NCBI RefSeq assembly: GCF_051020955.1
Contig: NC_135013.1
Coordinates: forward strand, 29,963,302-30,027,301
Direction: 5' to 3'
From: Megalopta genalis
Taxonomy: Eukaryota; Arthropoda; Insecta; Hymenoptera; Halictidae
Length of the DNA stretch: 64,000 bases
This document shows positions 46,713 to 58,280 of the stretch, one piece after another; position 1 is the first letter of the stretch, and the number at the start of each line of letters is the position of its first letter. Both the position numbers and the translations under genes were made by a program. The notes beneath the pieces are model-generated. The model saw nothing but the letters and a program-made list of their open reading frames with translations. It was not told where the DNA came from and did not search any database.

Positions 46713-48309
46713 CTAGTGGCTCCGAGAGGTCGGTGGGAACGCCGATTTTTCCATGGTACGCATCGCGATGACCCGATCGAACTGCATAGATCCCGGCATT
46801 GCGAGCGCAGGACAAAGAGACCAGGGCAAGGGAGAACGGTTCTGTTCGCGAATGGAGAAGGGGATGGAGCACCGGCTGGCGCCAAGGAGGCACAGGATCG
46901 GCTGAGCGTGACGGAAATATGCGAGACACATTGCGCTCGCCAACGGTGCGTCTAATCCGATCGCGATTGCCGTGGAACGTGTGAGGCCATGCAAAAGCAG
47001 TCCGCTGTTTCGGGCCAACTCTACGGCCGCTGTTGCGCGCACCGACTACTGCCGACTACTGATTAAATCCGCCGACGTTCAAGGTCGCACCACGATCGAA
47101 ACTCGAGTTATTCGCTCATCCAACTCAGTCGAATCATGGTGTTCCAAGCAATTTATTATTATTTACATTCTGTTTCGTCCTACTATATCCAATTCTTTAT
47201 TCGTTTGGAATGTTTCTATTGTCGCAGCTGTGCTCTCTATTGTTCAATGACAATTGAAAAGTGACTCGAATTTGCATCGAGAATCTTTTCAGTTTAGGTA
47301 ACGATGTGTTTTGTCGAGCAACAGCTGTTCCCATTGTTCGCGTTCGTGCGAAATATTTCGTTCGTTGAGCTCGTGAGCGCGGATTTCTGTGAGTAAAATC
47401 AAAATTACATCAATTTTAAGATACAGAAGACGATTGAGAATGTTACTCTTTTCTGAACGATTTCATCGAGATGCAAGTGATCGATATTCGCAAATTCTTC
47501 CGGTCATTTCACTGTTTCAAACCGCGCTCGCACATTTTTATTATAAGCACAGTATTTTTCTAAAATCTCCAAATTTCTAAAATTCTGAGACACTCCATAA
47601 AGCTGCAAGAATTCTGTTACATTCGAGGACAAAGCGGAGAGGCAAACGAAGGCTGGATAAGAGCGCCACGATTTAGGCAGTCGGCTAGCGCTAATAAACT
47701 GTAGACCATTGGCAAGTCTCGATCGACGACGATCAAGAGCGCGGAACGATCCTGATCGACGGTTCCCGCGGAACGGTGCCAGAGATAGCAGAATCGTCGC
47801 ATTCTTCTTGGCTTCTATTTTTGTCGCTCGACCCGCGGCCACTATCTATTAAACAATTCAGCCGTGTCGCTTCCGCGCGACTTGGCACGTATTAAAGAAA
47901 AATTGGCAAACGGCGCGCCGTATTTCGTTAGGATGCTCATCGGAATTTCGTATTATTGTCCAGGATTCCGTTGACACTGACATTTGGCAGACGCCAGCAG
48001 ATTCTACAGAGGGGAAACGAAGTTTTCTGCCATGGTGTACGCGGCCATCTTTCTAGACTACTCCCAAAGTTCGTATAGGGGAGCGGCACTTTATGCACAT
48101 ACCAATTTTCGTAGACCCGTTTACGGCGACGAGAGTTGAATATGGAAGTTCTTTTGTTGCGAATTTTAGGGAATGAAGTCCATCTTTTACGCGCACGTAA
48201 CATAGTATAATGAACGCTCGTGTGGCTCCTTAGACATAACAAACGTTGTACGAAATATGTTATGGTTGTAATTGTATTTGGTACGATTTATTGGAATAGT
48301 TGATCGTAG
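46713..48309. other. Unique stretch
   Basis: CpG-rich at 46713-47100, then mixed. Overlapping frames up to 112 codons (minus, 47504-47842) and 109 codons (minus, 46713-47042) have no recognisable domain. Confidence 0.4.
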
Positions 48310-48480
48310 TTTACTATATATTATACAATTATTCAATATATGTATTATACAATCATATGTGTAGTTATATATATTATACAATCATATGTGTAGTTGTATA
48401 TATTATACAATCATATATGTAGTTATATATATTATACAATCATATGTGTAGTTATATATATTATACAATTACATATGTAG

Positions 48481-48530
<50 letters not shown>

Positions 48531-48660
48531 CAATTACATATGTAGTTATATATATATATATATATATTATACAATTTATACTCAAATAAATGTTATACAA
48601 TTTATATTCGAATAAATATTATACAATTTATATTCGAATAAATATTTTCATACTTATATT
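48310..48660. repeat. ATATTATACAATCATATGTGTAGTT minisatellite
   Basis: About eight units of roughly 32 bp (TATATATTATACAATCATAT + GTGTAGTTA), interrupted by (TA)n expansions at 48483-48527 and 48547-48569, then three TTATACAATTTATATTCGAATAAA units to 48645. Confidence 0.93.
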
Positions 48661-51311
48661 AATATTCTAATATATGATAATTACTGTAAAGGGTGCCCCA
48701 CCCGCCTAAGGGTGGGCCCTGCATCTCAATTTTATTCGTTTTACTTTGTTTAATATATTTTAACTTCACGAAACTGTTCATAAAGCTGAGTTGACAATCA
48801 AATGATTAAAGAAGACCATTTTATAATAGCAATACGATGAATTTAGCAACCGTGCGTTGCCCAGAAATATTCATTATAGGCATTAATATTCGTTACAGGC
48901 TCAGATAAAAAAAGTTAAAAAGACGTATGATTATTTAACTTGTCAAGTAAAACAGCGAAATTATTATTTACTCGTTGCACAGTAAACTAGTCCCTCTAAT
49001 ATCTCAGAAAAAAATATTTCTAAAAAACTGATAATATAATATATAGTATAACTTATAATATATATATAATACATCACTTCTAAAAAAGTTATACTGTCTC
49101 AAAAGGTGTCCGAATATTCGCGCGAGTCGCCCTACGTATTCCAGAACATTTAAATCGAAACAATATCGTCCGACAAAATTCAACTGAACGATCTAACTTG
49201 TAACGTTCCGACTTCACCCCTTTCGGAACTTACTCCGCGATAGAACAGCAGACGTTAAGGGGGAAGAACGCGACGAAGATTCGCCGGAAATTCGATGGAA
49301 AATGCACGGCGTGTCCAGTGATCGTTCCCGAAAAACACGAACTCCCATAAATCCTCCGTCGGGGACGTATAGAAAATCGCTTCTTCGCGCCGAGAAGGTG
49401 CAACCGTCCGCGCGGCCATAAATACGCAAACATTCGCGGGCGGCTCGTACCCGAATTCGATTACCATCCGATTCGCCGACTCCATTTTCGCGGAATGTTT
49501 TCTCCCGGCCTGAGACCAACCTTGCCGCGGTCGCGCACCTGTGATGGATGTCTTTCACGTAATATCGTCCCCGCGATCGAACAGGGGTGGAGGATTTCGC
49601 CGGTGGCCGGACCGGATGCCCAGCAAAATCAATACCCGTTCGGCCGCGACCACCGTTGTCATAGGTCCAGACCGAGGGATTATCGTTTATTTTGGTATTT
49701 AACGCGGCCCCGGCGAAATAACGGACCGGAAAGACCCTCGGGTCCGGGGGATTAAAACGTAAGCCCGACATTTATTAGGCGACAAATTAACGTTCGTTAA
49801 ATGTTTTCCAGGCTCCGCGCAATCCAGCGGCGACGGCGACGCAGCTCGGGAAAAGCAATTTCAGTTCTGTGTGTTCTCTCTCGCTCTCTCTCTTTCTCTC
49901 TCTTTCTGTCGATAGTTTTCTTACAGTTCCGCGGCGCAGTTAGCTCGCGGATGCATTCACTCGGCGAACATTAATTGAACTTTTTCAGCCCGCGAATAAC
50001 GGCTGGCTTCGCAGCTTTTTCTTCGGGTATTTATTCGTTCGCGGGCTCGTTCGTTCGTTCGCTCGTGTTTCTACGAAAATATTTCCCACGGGATTAAAGC
50101 GATTTAAGAGAATTTCAATCTTCCAACTAATTTTAGACCCTTCGTAAAGATGCGTTTTTTATTGGGTCAGGGGATAGAGGACCGAGTGGTCAATATTGTA
50201 TCGAATAAAATTGGTAGATCGCAACTAAATACCAATTAGTCGCCTTTTAGGTTCCGATGAAAGAGCTGAATTACTTTCAAACCGAATCATTTTTCATATG
50301 TCCGTACAAGACACACGATTCTTTTTTTACTTCAACCACTTTATCGTTAACAAAAGAGCAAATTATGTCGAATATGTTGCTTACGTTCCCGTATTTGATG
50401 AGGCACTTAAAAAAGCAATTGCACGGACCAAAGTTTTTTAGAAATACGCCTTGGAACGTCATCTGTCGAAATATATCGTGACAATAGGGTTTAAAATGAA
50501 GTTAACTGGTTTAAAAATCTAGCGAAGTTGATTAGTCGAGAAATGAGATCACTTTTTTAACAAGCCAACAGAAACGTTTGCGGAAGTCCGTTTCCCCTCT
50601 GAATCGTGCAATGAAATATTTAGGACATCGGAATTGTGAAGAGACAGCAGAGAGCGCTTCTTCTACATTTTTAAAATTGCCGGGAATGAATTACACTTGA
50701 ATAATTAATTAATAATTTCAGAGTTTCGAGAACGCGGCGTTTCCATGAAAAAGATCTTCCGCGGAGTTTTTCGAGCGATCTAAAAAAAATCAGCCGAAGG
50801 ATCTAAACCTCGTCTCTGTTGTCTGGGAAACTCGTTTTGTCTCATGACGAAGATTTACATGTTTACGGGTATCCGTTTCCTTTCTAGATTATTTAGAGCA
50901 ACGGAATTAGTCTCCGCTCAACGTTTCGTAATCACAGGGCGGGGTCCGTCGGGGCGGTATAATTGCAGGATTTTCCAGGCACCCGGTGAAAATTGGATTT
51001 ACTTCGGGACGTTCATTAAAGATTCGCGGGACGCACGCGAGCTCGCGCCGCGGGAAACCGTCCTATGAACTTGTTTAGGGCACGCATCGCGTCCATTATT
51101 CAAGAGCGGTAATGGAATCAAGAACAATACCGAAAGTTCATCAGGCTGGACACATGCGGCTACACTTTTATGCGTGGCGCTTTAACTGAATAATGCAAGC
51201 GTACGCGGCTCGCGCGTTCCTCGTGTTCAAACGCGCCTCCTTTATTAACCGTGACGCATAACTGTTGCGCGAAATGGAATCTTAAATTATTATTTCTTTT
51301 ATATATATATA
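48661..51311. other. Unique stretch with CpG-rich block
   Basis: Includes a CCCACCCGCCTAAGGGTGGGCCC hairpin-like sequence at 48696-48719 (CCCACC paired with GGTGGG), AT-rich DNA to 49120, a CpG-rich block at 49200-50060, and a CT-rich run at 49873-49911. The longest frame of the window's unique DNA (minus, 49214-49771, 185 codons) overlaps other long frames on both strands and shows no domain, so no gene is called. Confidence 0.4.
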
Positions 51312-51420
51312 TAACTCGTAAACGAAGCCGCGGATTGCATTTTCGCGAAGGGAAAAGTTACTTAGAATGACCTCAGCTACCCGACATCTCCGTGTTGCGA
51401 GACATTTTTGGGACACCCTG
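51312..51420. mobile_element. Family A foldback MITE, isolated right half
   Basis: Begins AACTCGTAAACGAAGCCGCG and ends TTTTTGGGACACCCTG next to a TA repeat. Only the right arm is present. It is the exact mirror of the left arm of the following copy over about 70 bp. Confidence 0.9.
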
Positions 51421-51444
51421 TATATATATATATATATATATATA

Positions 51445-51783
51445 CACGGAGATGTCGGGTAGCTGAGGTCATTCTAAGTAACTTTTCCCTTCGCGAAAAT
51501 GCAATCCGCGGCTTCGTTTACGAGTTATTAACGAAAAACACTGACCAATGAGAGGCGAGCTCGCCCAGCGCTTGGCGGCCGAGCCAATGAGCGCACGAAG
51601 CCCAGTTCCGCTCATTGGCTCGGCCGCCTTGCGCCAGCATATCTCACCTCTCATTGGTCGCTCTTTTTCGTTAATAACTCGTAAACAAAGCCGTGGATCG
51701 CATTCTCGCCGAGGACAAACTTACTTCAAATTACCGCAGGAACCTCCCATTCTCGGATTTCGAGACATTTTTGGGACACCCTG
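51445..51783. mobile_element. Family A foldback MITE, copy 5
   Basis: Left arm starts CACGGAGATGTCGGGTAGCT and lacks the outer ACAGGGTGTCCC end; the right end is complete (TTTTTGGGACACCCTG). The core palindrome GCGGCCGAGCCAATGAGCGC matches that at 22618. The 182-codon frame starting at 51548 reads this palindrome and is an artefact. A (TA)n tract separates it from the half copy. Confidence 0.9.
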
Positions 51784-54464
51784 TGTATTTGCCGCGCTCG
51801 AGGAAACGCGAAATCGCGCAGAGATATTTCGCGCGCCGATCTGCATGGAGCCGCATCATTTTCCAGAAATTTATCGGTCCGTTCACGCGACTTTACCGCG
51901 AGCTATGCAACGTTTACGCGTTCCCTCGAGCTTAATTACGCGATCTTTGGCATTCGTGGAAGAACGAAAACATGCGCACAATGCAACACAACGCGGTCTT
52001 GGCCGGCAATCCGTGAAGATTACGGACGTTCGTAGACCCTGGTTTATTCGAATCCTCGCCTCCTTTCTTCTTCGCCCCGTGCAGCTAGTTACTTAGTCGG
52101 ATTAACCGATTCTTTCGTTGAGCACGGTTAAATTCCGTTCGAATATCGCTGGCTCGTTCATCCTTTTTCCAGACTTTAAACATTTTTTAGAAGCCGGGTG
52201 CGCGTTGCGCCGTCGTACGAACGAGTATTCCACGCGGAACGAATAATTCCGCATTAATTATTTGCAACGTTATCGCGCAACTATGCTCAATAAATGTACT
52301 ACATGGTGCGCGATGTGTTTATCAATTAGCCACGTGCCAGTTTCCTTCGACCAAGATCAACGATATTTCGATATCGTGTTGCATAGCTCTGAATATATTA
52401 TTTCGAGTTGGGTGTTCTTCTAATAATTTTAACAAGTTGCACAGGAGATAGCAACATTCTTTTTGTCTAACAAATTCATCAAATCCGCTGCCTAACAATA
52501 AGAATTTGATTAAAAATTCTTAGCCCTAACACAAGCTTCCTGGTCTAGTGTTTAAGATTTTTTATGTGAAAAATCTCTGGAATTATACATTTTTTAATAC
52601 TTTGCAATAGCAATAATAAACCTTAAAACAAGAGAGAGAGAGAGAGAGAGAGAGAAGAAGAGAGACAACGAGCTCGTCGACGAGAATTTACACTGTCCAA
52701 ACAACATTTTTTAAAAAACTATTAAAACGACGATCACTTAGCAATCCTAATTTTATTCTCCAAGGAATTAGAAGCAGTTAAGGGTTGAATCCATCGAGAA
52801 CATGACGAACGCTCGACTATCGCCGAGGCAATTAGCACGATTTGTAACGCGGTCGATTTCGAATTTCTCGGAGACGATCGGAAAATCAGTTCCGCCCCGG
52901 AGCAACAATGTGTTTATTGCATTAGCCGGCGGGAAATGCGTCCTAAGGAACAAATACTGGTATTCGACATCGCCGTGGGACATCGAAGTGCAATCACGTC
53001 CTCGATTATTCATTAGCCGCCACGACCGGTTGCCCTCGATAGCGGTAAATTAACGTAATCGCAACAATAACAGCCTTGTTAAGTCGCCTTTTGCCCGGTT
53101 ATGGGGAGCCATAACCATAATTCAGCGTGCGCGCCGGGCACGCCTTCGTGAATTCGTGCATCAAAGTATAATAACCGATCCTACCCCTGTACATCGTGGA
53201 AAAACATCCGTCTCCGCTTCGCGTTAACATTTTTCCCGGTAAACATCCTTTCTGGCATGAATGAACGCGACGATTAAGAGCTAGTTGCTTCACCCCTCCG
53301 TGGAAATTATACGGCGAGATGCAAAACGTACCCCGTAATTTACGCGAAGCTGGTTTAGGGTCATGGGATTGAGGGGTTACTTTCCGGTCGCGCTAAGATT
53401 TTCAATCTTCCGCCGCGCTAATAAGGAAAAATCGAACAGGCCGCCGGGGGCAAAAAGGGAATCCAAGACCTGAGAATTATTGCTATCACGGTTATTAAAG
53501 GTCTTTAATATGCAGTTCCAAAGTGTACATAATCGTCGGTGCGTAAACGCTTCTTCCTCGGAACCGTGACATAGCGTATAATTGATGCTAATAAATATTG
53601 ACCGGGGCATGCCTGATCTTGCCTCTTAAATCGTTATTACAATATTATAAATACGCGACGAAGACGTACGTTTCTATGCTTCCATATCGTCGAAGGAAAC
53701 TGGACGGTGACACTGGAAATATTTCAATTATAAACCTAATGAGAATGCCGAAGAAGCTTTATTTGCATTTTATGCAACGTAGCGACTTGCTCGAGCTTCC
53801 AAATATATACGGTTTACAAACGCGTAATGTTGTTCAGAGTCGAATAAATATGCTATCAAAATCTGGCAATCTCGAAATCTGGCAACCTTTCTATAAAAAT
53901 TGGAACAGGTTAAAGAAGCTTCGATTAAAAATGATTATTCTTCGCCATTGATACGTGGACTTTTGCCAGGCTTAGAGCTTGAAATTACCTTGCGGAGACT
54001 CGTGTGTGCCGCAAAATTGAAGTATTCGTCAATCAGTGCCACCGCGACCGCGGTATCGAGTGCATCGGGCGTGGAAAATGGTAGATCGTGAAAATACAAT
54101 CTCGGAGGGTAACGCGCCTCGATAATCGTGCCTCGAGCAGCTTAGCTACGAGCGTTTTACCTCCAAGGACATTGAGAAACCGTTCCGTGAACTTCTTAAA
54201 CCGAACGAGCCGTGTGATTGGATCGATAATCTACGGGGACCACATGGGGCACGAAATGTAATGGCTTAATTCATGCTACGGACAGTCCGACGCGGCGAAA
54301 GCCGTTTACGGCGGAGCCGTCGATAACAGAGGCGAATTTTGACAAAATGGTACCGTTCAGATTCTCTCCGCCTCGGACAAGTTGTCTTCCGATCGTAGAT
54401 AATGTTTCATTAATTCGTAATTAATCGATCTGCAGTCATCGTCTGCACTTCCGAACGCTTGTCG
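51784..54464. other. Unique stretch
   Basis: CpG-rich in parts (51790-52270, 52790-53340, 54000-54400). A (GA)n run is at 52631-52654. A plus-strand frame of 117 codons (53598-53951) is Lys/Leu-rich and unrecognised; I do not call it a gene. Confidence 0.4.
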
Positions 54465-54570
54465 AAAATTCTCCCGAATTTTCCTCCAGCTTGTACACAA
54501 AAGTGGACAATTTGGGGAGAGGAGATACGATTGTTCGAGCTTCGTGGCTCGTTTTTATAGTTACCGAATT
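54465..54570. mobile_element. Family B foldback MITE, left half
   Basis: AAATTCTCCCGAATTTTCCT, AAAAGTGGACAATTTGGGGA, GAGGAGATACGATTGTTCGA and GCTTCGTGGCTCGTTTTTAT; the right arm is replaced by a TAGAAATA repeat. Confidence 0.85.
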
Positions 54571-54634
54571 AGAAATAAAAAAATAGAAATAAAAAAAAAT
54601 TAGAAATAGAAAAATAGAAATAGAAAATTCAAAT

Positions 54635-55370
54635 AAATTCTCTCTAATTGACGCTAGCCATAGTTACCAATTGTCAACAATTATAAAAACGATTCGCAAG
54701 GCTGGAATAATCGCACCTCCCCTTCCCAAATTGTCCATTTTTGTGCGCAGTCTGAGCGCGAATTAGGGAGACATTACTGCAAAATAAATGTTTTTATTAG
54801 AATAAAAATAGAAATAAAGAATTAAAATAAATTCTCTCTAATTGACGCTATCTAATTAACGCTAGCCATAGTTACCAATTGTCAACAATTATAAAAACGA
54901 TTCGCAAGGCTGGAATAATCGCACCTCCCCTTCTCAAATTGTCCATTTTTGTGTGCAGTCTGAGTGCGAATTAGGGAGAAATTACTGCAAAATAAATGTT
55001 TTTATTAGAATAAAAATAGAAATAAAAAATTAAAATAAATTCTCTGTAATTGACGCTATCTAATTAACGCTAGCCATAGTTACCAATTGTCAACAATTAT
55101 AAAAACGAGTCGCAAGGCTGGAATAATCGCACCTCCCCTTCCCAAATTGTCCATTTTTGTGTGCAGTCTGAGTGCGAATCAGGGAGAAATTACTGCAAAA
55201 TAAATGTTTGTATTAGAATAAAAATAAAAATAATAATTATCTAATTGACGCTAGCAATAATTACCGATTGTCAACAGTTATAAAAACGAGCCGCAAGGCT
55301 AAAATAATCGTACTCTTTCCCAAATTGTCTATTTTTGTCTAAAATAAAATTAGGGAGAATTTACTGTATA
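54635..55370. repeat. Tandem array derived from family B (208-bp unit)
   Basis: Four units with the landmark GTTACCAATTGTCAACAATT starting at 54663, 54871, 55079 and, diverged, about 55260 (spacing 208, 208, 181). Each unit contains the right arm of the family B MITE (ATAAAAACGA-TCGCAAGGCT, CTCCCCTTC-CAAATTGTCC, GAATTAGGGAGA-ATTACTGC) plus a spacer AAATAAATGTTTTTATTAGA + ATAAAAATAGAAATAAA. The first three units are highly similar, so the amplification is young. Confidence 0.93.
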
Positions 55371-55989
55371 ACTTAAAAATTTGATAATATCTATTGTAAA
55401 ATTTTCTCACAAACGATCGAACCACGGAATTTTAGCAGAGCCTGTAATGTCTCGAGGATTCTCAAGATTCCTTCTATTTAAGGTTTTCTCAGAAAAATCG
55501 AAACACCGCGAATAGCAATGACGAAACAGGAACACATGACCTTTGCATTGTAAAAATCCAAGGATCCGAGAATGACTTTATCAAGGCGAGCGCTTCACAA
55601 TGTTCAACTTAAAATCGTGTTGATGCGTCAGCGTCGATAAGACGTCATTCGGCTAATGTTTTTCAATTATTATTCTTTTATGGGTTTCTTGCAATCCTGC
55701 AGCATCATTAGGTACGTCTTTATTGCGTCTCCTATGGGGTTTCAGCATGGCCATTATGCGGATAGTGCTTTGACATTTGTCGAACAGGTAATCTTTCAAG
55801 AATGCACATTTCTCCGGACAGATTTATTTCGTCGGAACTTGCACGTTGTAACTTCTGAGTTTTTTTTCAGCGTTCGCTCTTTACAATTTCTTAGATATTT
55901 TCCGGAAAGTGGAACACAAGATTCTAGTCAGCCAAAAATCTGACATCGATAACAATGGAATAAAATTATATTAAATGCGTATAAAAAGA
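55371..55989. other. Unique stretch
   Basis: A plus-strand frame at 55656-55943 (95 codons) is open but unrecognised. No repeat. Confidence 0.35.
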
Positions 55990-56690
55990 TGCTTCGTTCG
56001 GTCTAAAAATCAGCATTTATTTTACAAATATCAGATGCAATCGCGAGTCCGACGCGATTCTACGAGTCTACGCCGCCATCTTGGTCCAGCAGAAAACGCG
56101 TAATTACGGCTCGCGAAAAGAATAACGAATTCAAATGAAACGAACGAAACTACATATTAGGTAAATAAGAAAATGAACAAAAAAAAAACTAGTCCACCAT
56201 TCGAGATAGGTCGACGGTCTTCGAGAGCCAGCGCCGCCATCTTGAGCACCAAGTTCAGAAAACCGTTCCGAACGTACGCGTCGCGAGAAAATGACGATTT
56301 AAAAATATCGTGGCTGCTTCGAGCAACAAAAACAAGATCGTTTCCAATCTAAAGTTCGCCATAAATTTGACGAAACTGGAAGAATTAAGATACTGAACAT
56401 TTCAGAGATAATCTTCGATATCCTGTGCCGTTATATATCGGTCCGGGAGTTCAGAGAACGGTTTCGCGAGAAAATCGGGAAGGAAAAACGAAGGAAATCG
56501 AAGGGATCAAGCATGTTTCCAGCTCCTAAACTAATAATTCCCGACCTAAACTTTAACATAAATTTGTCGAGGCTGAAAAATCAAGCTACAGAACATCCGT
56601 GGTTAATCTCCGATATATTGCGCCGCCATCTCGGCAGCCCGCGAGTTCAAAAAACCGCCACGAACTCCCGGTTGCTTATAAAGCAGTTAA
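55990..56690. repeat. Degenerate ~190-bp tandem repeat with CGCCGCCATCTTG
   Basis: About four weakly similar units. Shared blocks are TCTAAA(G/A)(T/A)TC-CCATAAATTTGAC (about 56000, 56348, 56546), CGCCGCCATCT(T/C)GG (56071, 56231, 56617) and GTTCA(G/A)A(G/A)AAC(C/G)G(T/C) followed by CGCGAGAAAA (56252, 56449, 56649). The conservation of the CGCCGCCATCTTG core against a decayed background is the notable part. Confidence 0.65.
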
Positions 56691-57883
56691 TCGTGTTTTC
56701 ATAGACAGAATATAACGAGATCGAATTAGACCGTGGCGCAATGTGTCCGACAGAAATCCGAATCTAATGACGGCACGGCGATTTTTTTCCGATCGCGCGC
56801 GGTCGCGCGCGCGCGAACGCCCGGACGTCGGGCAACAGGTTTAAAGTTAGAATACCCGGAACGGCGCAAAAATAATCCGCCGTTTCTTCTAATCCTTGTT
56901 CTAAACACAGCCATTTGAATAATATACAGACAGTGGACGTCGCTACATCAATTCCCGATCCCCGTTGAAATTCCACGTTGAACGTGGCCGTTTTACACCG
57001 GCGTTTCCACTGCGCGCTACCACGTTCGAATCTCATTTCCTTCGGCGCGGCGCGGCGTCGATGACTCATTTTCCCGCATGTACGCGATCCCCGCGTCACG
57101 GGATCGTACCCGCGCGATAAAACTGAGAAACGAGGAACATCAAGATCCTAAGTCCCAGGATATCAAGATCCTGAATCGTAGCTTCTAAGCCGCTGAAGGA
57201 ATTTATGTCTCGCGGGTACGCGCGCGCGCGCGCGGTCTCCGTGCCAGCTCTCCGGACCATTGTGCCCGCTCGTTGCGAATTATCCTTTTCTTTTCTCTAT
57301 TAACCTTAGATGTTTCGTTTATACGAACCTTTTTAATTGCTCCGCCGTTTAAATGATTCACCGTGTTGTTCTTCTTCTTCTTCTTTTTATTCTTCTTTTT
57401 CTTCTTTTTCTTTTTCTTTTTCTTCTAATGCTCCTTCTTCTGCGATCCTTATCTGTGCCAGGCCACCGTAATGAATTACTTTAAGCACGCCGCCGTAGAT
57501 TCTAAGTGCGCGACCATCTTTAAAACTATCTTTCACGCTGGGTCTGCTGAACCGACCGAAATGACCGATTTTATCGTTTTCTTTCTGCGCGATGCTGCAA
57601 TCGCGAGCGTAACACTATTTGCGAGATCGCCGGCCATTTAACATCGTTTAAATGTTAGACCGTGTCTATGGTCTCGTCATTCTTCCGGCAAATTAGAAAC
57701 GTCTCGCTTCGTCTATTAGACGATTCTGGAGTTCGCAGAGGACGCTTCGTTAACCCTTCACGACCTGGAAGCGTTATAGTGCCTACTTTGGATTACTATT
57801 TGCGAAGCAATGTCATTTAATCGCAATCTTTGGTAACAAAGTTTCTGCCATTGTCTGGTAAACCGATCCGTGCAACGTCTTAA
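56691..57883. other. Unique stretch, CpG-rich then mixed
   Basis: CpG-rich at 56730-57260, with a (CG)n run at 57219-57234. Polypyrimidine (TTC)n/(TTTTTC)n at 57368-57427. A TTAACCCTTCACGACCTGG sequence at 57751 resembles an end of the next element but lacks a partner. Opposite-strand frames at 56726-57099 have no recognisable domain. Confidence 0.45.
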
Positions 57884-58167
57884 CCCTTTCGTAGCCACTG
57901 GGAGCTAAGTTTCCAACACACTTTTGGTGCCCGTGTGGAGGCTCAAATATTGTCATTGTTGAAATGTACTGCCATCTATATGCAGGTCCAACTGCCCCTA
58001 ATTTTGAGGGGTGAAAAATGAAAAATAACAGCTGTATTAATAAGCGAATTAAGAAAGCGAATAATAGCTGTATTACTATATGATAAAATTACGATATAAA
58101 TTTAGTGAAATTCCTTTTCTTGAAAGATCCAATTTTTTGGAGAATTCATATTATGCCCATGAAAGGG
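57884..58167. mobile_element. TTAA-flanked MITE with CCCTTTC ends
   Basis: A 284-bp element, TTAA at 57880-57883 and 58168-58171. Ends are CCCTTTCGTAGCCACTGG at the left and CCCTTTCATGGGCATAA at the right read inward. Only about the first 12 bases pair well. CCCTTT ends next to TTAA suit a piggyBac-like element; the ends differ from those at 32107 and 29320. Single-end look-alikes lie at 17956, 57751 and 63443. Confidence 0.68.
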
Positions 58168-58280
58168 TTAAGATCGCAACTGACACACGGTAATTGATTT
58201 GTCATCTCTTTAAGGGCACAGTAACTCGCTCAAGAACCGTTCTGTCCGTCTCATTTCACTTACGAAAACATTCGTGCATA

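Noticed and set aside
48696..48719. GC-rich hairpin resembling a bacterial terminator
   Set aside because: The context is clearly eukaryotic and no gene precedes it; no role can be supported.
49214..49771. 185-codon open frame on the minus strand
   Set aside because: It lies in CpG-rich DNA where stop codons are rare, overlaps other long frames on both strands, is rich in Arg/Ser/Gly, and shows no recognisable domain or splice context.
51548..52096. 182-codon open frame on the plus strand, similar to one at 22615-23022
   Set aside because: The similarity between the two is due to the shared core palindrome of the family A foldback MITE; downstream parts are unrelated, so it is not a gene family.
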